NCBI RefSeq assembly: GCF_018603435.1 | Contig: NZ_CP075682.1 | Location: 2,170,001-2,234,000, forward strand | Origin: Chryseobacterium sp. ZHDP1 | GTDB lineage: Bacteria; Bacteroidota; Bacteroidia; Flavobacteriales; Weeksellaceae | Reading direction: 5' to 3' | DNA length: 64,000 bases | In this document: positions 61,781 through 64,000 of the stretch, piece by piece | How positions within the stretch are numbered: the stretch's first letter is position 1 | Layout: every line of letters starts with the position of its first letter | Made by a program: the position numbers and the translations under genes | The notes under the pieces: generated by a model | What the model was told of the DNA's origin: nothing | Databases searched by the model: none | What the model saw: the letters and a program-made list of their open reading frames with translations, nothing else

Positions 61781-62370
61781 ATTATTTGGCGCATTCCTTT
61801 CTTACTTTTACAGACGGACAGATTGTCGGTCAGTTTTTGGAAGATTTCATTAAAAACAGAGACCGCTATTCTTTTCCGAAAGATATTCAGGACGGAATCA
61901 CTTTACACCGCGCTATTGATACTTTTACAGACGGTCATCCTGCCATTCATGAAGCCAAAAAAGTTTTTGCACCTTTGGTAAGATTATACGCCGGAGCTTT
62001 TGTGGATGTTTCTATGGATTATTTTGTAGCAAATGATTTAAGCCTGAATTCTCTGGAAGGCTGGAAAAATCATTCCCGAAAAGTTTACCGTGTTTTGAAT
62101 GAAAATTATGAATTTCTTCCCGAAAACTTCAGAATAATGCTTGAAAAAATGGAAGAAGGCGATTGGCTTTACAACTACCGTTTCGAGAAAAACATCGGTT
62201 ACAGTATGAGAAACGTTCTGAACAAAGCAAAATATTTAAACATTGATATTCCCGTTCACGAAGCTTTTTTAAAGAATAAAGATTTTCTTCAGGAATGTTA
62301 TGATGATTTTTTTCCTGATTTATTGGAACATGCCAAAGAAATCAATGCGCTTTTACAGCTCGAAAATTAA
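61777..62370 (+). CDS. Acyl carrier protein phosphodiesterase-like protein (AcpH/DUF479)
   Basis: 197 residues. NYLAHSFLTFTDGQIVGQFLEDFIKNR (in parts) and DGITLHRAIDTFTDGHPAIHEAKKVF (in parts) match the conserved His/Asp residues of AcpH, an HD-like enzyme that removes phosphopantetheine from acyl carrier protein. The C-terminal YNYRFEKNIGYSMRNVLNK is also typical. It is the last gene of the overlapping operon. A true AcpH activity is inferred and not proven. It ends 3 bases from the convergent DUF6702 gene. Confidence 0.82.
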   Translation: MNYLAHSFLTFTDGQIVGQFLEDFIKNRDRYSFPKDIQDGITLHRAIDTFTDGHPAIHEAKKVFAPLVRLYAGAFVDVSMDYFVANDLSLNSLEGWKNHSRKVYRVLNENYEFLPENFRIMLEKMEEGDWLYNYRFEKNIGYSMRNVLNKAKYLNIDIPVHEAFLKNKDFLQECYDDFFPDLLEHAKEINALLQLEN

Positions 62371-62373
62371 TTT

Positions 62374-62874
62374 TTAAAACTGCTGAAACAAATAACGGTT
62401 CGGGTAAGTTAATTTTTCACTTTTCCGGTTTCCGTTAACGATGATGTGGACGATATTGATCTGATCGTCAAATAAATTATACAGAAAACTTACCGCTGCT
62501 TCTACTTTTTTCGGGTTGTCGATTTTTTCAGATTCAAGGTAAATATTTACCGATTCCTGATCTTCTTCATAGCCTACATAATTAACATTCAGAAATTTAT
62601 TATTGCCTTTTAGCTTAAAATATTCCGCAGAATAATTTTTAAGAGATTCGTTGAGCTGTGTTTTGAATTTCGGATCGTTGAAATGAAGCGATTTGCTGTA
62701 TTTATTATTCAGTCCGTTTTCCAGATCATCCAGAAAAAAACGCCCTGTAATTTCAAACGTTTTGGATTTCTGATTGTAATTAATTTCTACAGAACCTACA
62801 TGATAAGGATGTTTTGCCTTTGTAAAAGAGAAAAATATAATTAAAACGGTAAAGAAGAAAAACAGTTTTTTCAT
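62374..62874 (-). CDS. DUF6702 family exported protein
   Basis: 166 residues. N-terminal MKKLFFFFTVLIIFFSFTKAK is a signal peptide, followed by HPYHVGSVEINYNQKSKTFEITGRFFLDDLEN (in parts), the family hallmark. The remaining part carries beta strands with NVNYVGYEEDQESVNIYLESE. Function of the family is unknown, and it probably sits in the periplasm or envelope. Its ATG overlaps the stop of the RelE-like toxin upstream (minus strand), so it is the last gene of the toxin-antitoxin transcript. Confidence 0.8.
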   Translation of the reverse strand: MKKLFFFFTVLIIFFSFTKAKHPYHVGSVEINYNQKSKTFEITGRFFLDDLENGLNNKYSKSLHFNDPKFKTQLNESLKNYSAEYFKLKGNNKFLNVNYVGYEEDQESVNIYLESEKIDNPKKVEAAVSFLYNLFDDQINIVHIIVNGNRKSEKLTYPNRYLFQQF

Positions 62875-63173
62875 TGTAATAAATCAAGGATTTTTTGTGG
62901 ATCTTGTCGCATATCGAAGAACAGAAGAACTTTAATTTTAGTCTCGTTTTCCTTTCGGAAGAACATTCTTACGTGTTTTTTGCCGATTAAAACACTTTTC
63001 GTCTTGTGAAGGGAACTTTGAAACTGAGAATATTTTCCATTTTCAAGATCATTCGTTATTCTTTTCACATCTTCTAAGAAAATAACAACTTCACGATTTG
63101 TCCAGATTCTCTTAAGAAATTCGATATTCTCTGCTAACGTTTTTTTTGCTATTTCTGAGAATTCAATCTGCAT
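62871..63173 (-). CDS. RelE/ParE-like toxin
   Basis: 100 residues with the RelE/ParE fold: MQIEFSEIAKKTLAENIEFLKRIW (in parts) as the first strand and helices, then LHKTKSVLIGKKHVRMFFRKENETKIKVLLFFDMRQDP (in parts) as the basic beta sheet. It is preceded by a small acidic gene whose 3' end overlaps its start by 25 bases, the normal antitoxin-toxin order. The catalytic residues are not clear enough to say whether it cuts mRNA or acts on gyrase. Confidence 0.75.
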   Translation of the reverse strand: MQIEFSEIAKKTLAENIEFLKRIWTNREVVIFLEDVKRITNDLENGKYSQFQSSLHKTKSVLIGKKHVRMFFRKENETKIKVLLFFDMRQDPQKILDLLQ

Positions 63174-63391
63174 ATTTCTTCATCAATAAACTTAAAGAAA
63201 TCATTTTTCGAGATCATATCGTCATCTTTCAGAGATTCCCCATATTTTTCAATCTCTTCAAAAACATGAGAAGGCAGACCTTCAACCATTTCATAATTAT
63301 TTTCTACAATTCTTACTCCTTTCAGTCTTTCTAAAAGCTGCTTAACGAAAAAATAATCTTCTTTATTATCTATTTCTATGGTAAGGTTCAT
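63149..63391 (-). CDS. Probable antitoxin of the RelE/ParE-like toxin
   Basis: 80 residues from ATG 63391 (MNLTIEIDNKEDYFFVKQLLERL); upstream in-frame starts lie in the promoter. It is acidic, starting with a strand and helix resembling small antitoxins, and ends with a Glu/Asp-rich helical tail (KYGESLKDDDMISKNDFFKFIDEE). There is no obvious DNA-binding motif, so it is named antitoxin by its place (first gene, overlapping the toxin start) and charge. Confidence 0.65.
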   Translation of the reverse strand: MNLTIEIDNKEDYFFVKQLLERLKGVRIVENNYEMVEGLPSHVFEEIEKYGESLKDDDMISKNDFFKFIDEEICRLNSQK

Positions 63392-63406
63392 TGTATTGAT
63401 TTTACA

Positions 63407-63414
63407 CAAAGTTA
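63407..63414 (-). promoter_or_regulatory. -7 promoter box of the toxin-antitoxin operon
   Basis: Minus strand TAACTTTG, 16 bases before the antitoxin start. Confidence 0.5.
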
Positions 63415-63458
63415 AAATAAATTTTGTATCATCGCGTTTCAAAAATAATATTGGAAAA

Positions 63459-64000
63459 ATGCAGGATTTTTTATTCTATCTGAATCTCGGCTGGGAACAC
63501 ATTATTTCTTTGGATGCACTCGATCATCAGCTTTTTGTTCTGGCTTTAATTGCGGTATATTCTTTTAGCGATCTAAAGAAAGTTTTAATTCTTGTTACCG
63601 CTTTTACCATCGGTCATTCCATTACTTTGGCATTAAGCACTTTTGATATCATAAGAATCAATTCGGATTGGGTGGAGTTTCTGATTCCGTTGACGATTGT
63701 TTTAACTTCGCTGAATAATATTCTCATCCGAAATAAAAAACAGTCTCAGAATAACGCCAATTACTATTTAGCCTTAATTTTCGGACTGATCCACGGAATG
63801 GGCTTTGCGAATACCGCAAGAGTGATGATTGCCAAAAGCCAGAGTATTGCTGTTCCTCTTTTAGGCTTCAATATCGGTTTGGAATTGGGGCAGATTGCCA
63901 TTGTTTTCGGGATTTTAATACTGCTCTTTATTTTGCTTAAACTATTCAAAGTAAATCAGAAAGACTGGATCCTTTTTGTCTCTTCCGGAGTATTTGCCCT
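63459..64000 (+). CDS. HupE/UreJ family membrane protein, 3' truncated by window
   Basis: 180 codons are visible before the window ends. Hydrophobic segments carry DALDHQLFVLALIAVY at about 20-35, TAFTIGHSITLAL at about 48-60, and LALIFGLIHGMGFANTARVM at about 104-123. The histidines in HQLF, GHS and HGMGF are the metal-binding signature of HupE/UreJ-type nickel or cobalt transporters, though the flavobacterial branch (often called HupE/UreJ_2) has not been assigned a metal. No hydrogenase or urease gene is in sight. Confidence 0.78.
   Translation, partial: MQDFLFYLNLGWEHIISLDALDHQLFVLALIAVYSFSDLKKVLILVTAFTIGHSITLALSTFDIIRINSDWVEFLIPLTIVLTSLNNILIRNKKQSQNNANYYLALIFGLIHGMGFANTARVMIAKSQSIAVPLLGFNIGLELGQIAIVFGILILLFILLKLFKVNQKDWILFVSSGVFA

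Overview
The window is a stretch of a low-GC Bacteroidota chromosome, most likely a flavobacterium of the Chryseobacterium / Weeksellaceae type. The evidence is two tandem SusC/SusD pairs, a fused CcoN-CcoO cytochrome oxidase subunit, a TamB-TamL (lipoprotein-type TamA) pair, A-rich translation starts without Shine-Dalgarno sites, and promoter boxes of the Bacteroidota form TAnnTTTG. Taxonomy is inferred from gene content only. Most of the window is ordinary housekeeping sequence, with a few accessory insertions.

Layout: 0-3.6 kb is the end of a type I secretion locus (truncated ABC transporter with a strikingly degenerate ATPase, HlyD adaptor, TolC channel). The gap before tolC is packed with three kinds of intergenic repeat. 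3.8-6.6 kb (minus strand) holds a DUF423 membrane protein, an unknown exported protein and class II HMG-CoA reductase. 6.9-9.7 kb holds a radical-SAM protein and its usual partner, the putative DNA repair pair, split by a ParDE-type toxin-antitoxin module. 9.8-16.2 kb carries pfkA-gapA, a frameshifted small membrane protein gene, a LuxR-type regulator, an MpaB-family oxygenase and recA. 16.3-22.7 kb carries an S9 peptidase, htpG, an alpha/beta hydrolase and an alkyltransferase-like protein lacking the alkyl-acceptor cysteine. 22.7-27.8 kb has a small conserved protein, an acyltransferase, a deoxyhypusine-synthase-like enzyme, an outer membrane barrel, and an overlapping menE-like / unknown / arfB operon.

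From 27.9 kb: tRNA-Gln with a clear promoter and terminator, an XRE regulator, cbb3 oxidase genes ccoNO-ccoP, two nested inverted-repeat structures, then tamB-tamL-yihY (outer membrane assembly). On the minus strand follow argS with a large charged insertion, and two SusCD operons ending in nearly identical UUCG-loop terminators. rnhB and yidC converge on an apparently intact 1.26 kb IS256-like element (Zn-binding variant) sitting between them. The last part has pyrG, a YceI protein, radA, a translationally coupled methyltransferase-VanW-AcpH-like operon, a DUF6702 protein, a second toxin-antitoxin pair, and the start of a HupE/UreJ-like membrane protein.

I found no CRISPR array, rRNA, prophage or clear defence island. 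The best candidates for something little described are the radical-SAM pair interrupted by a toxin-antitoxin module, the degenerate secretion ATPase, the coupled VanW operon, and the families of structured intergenic repeats.
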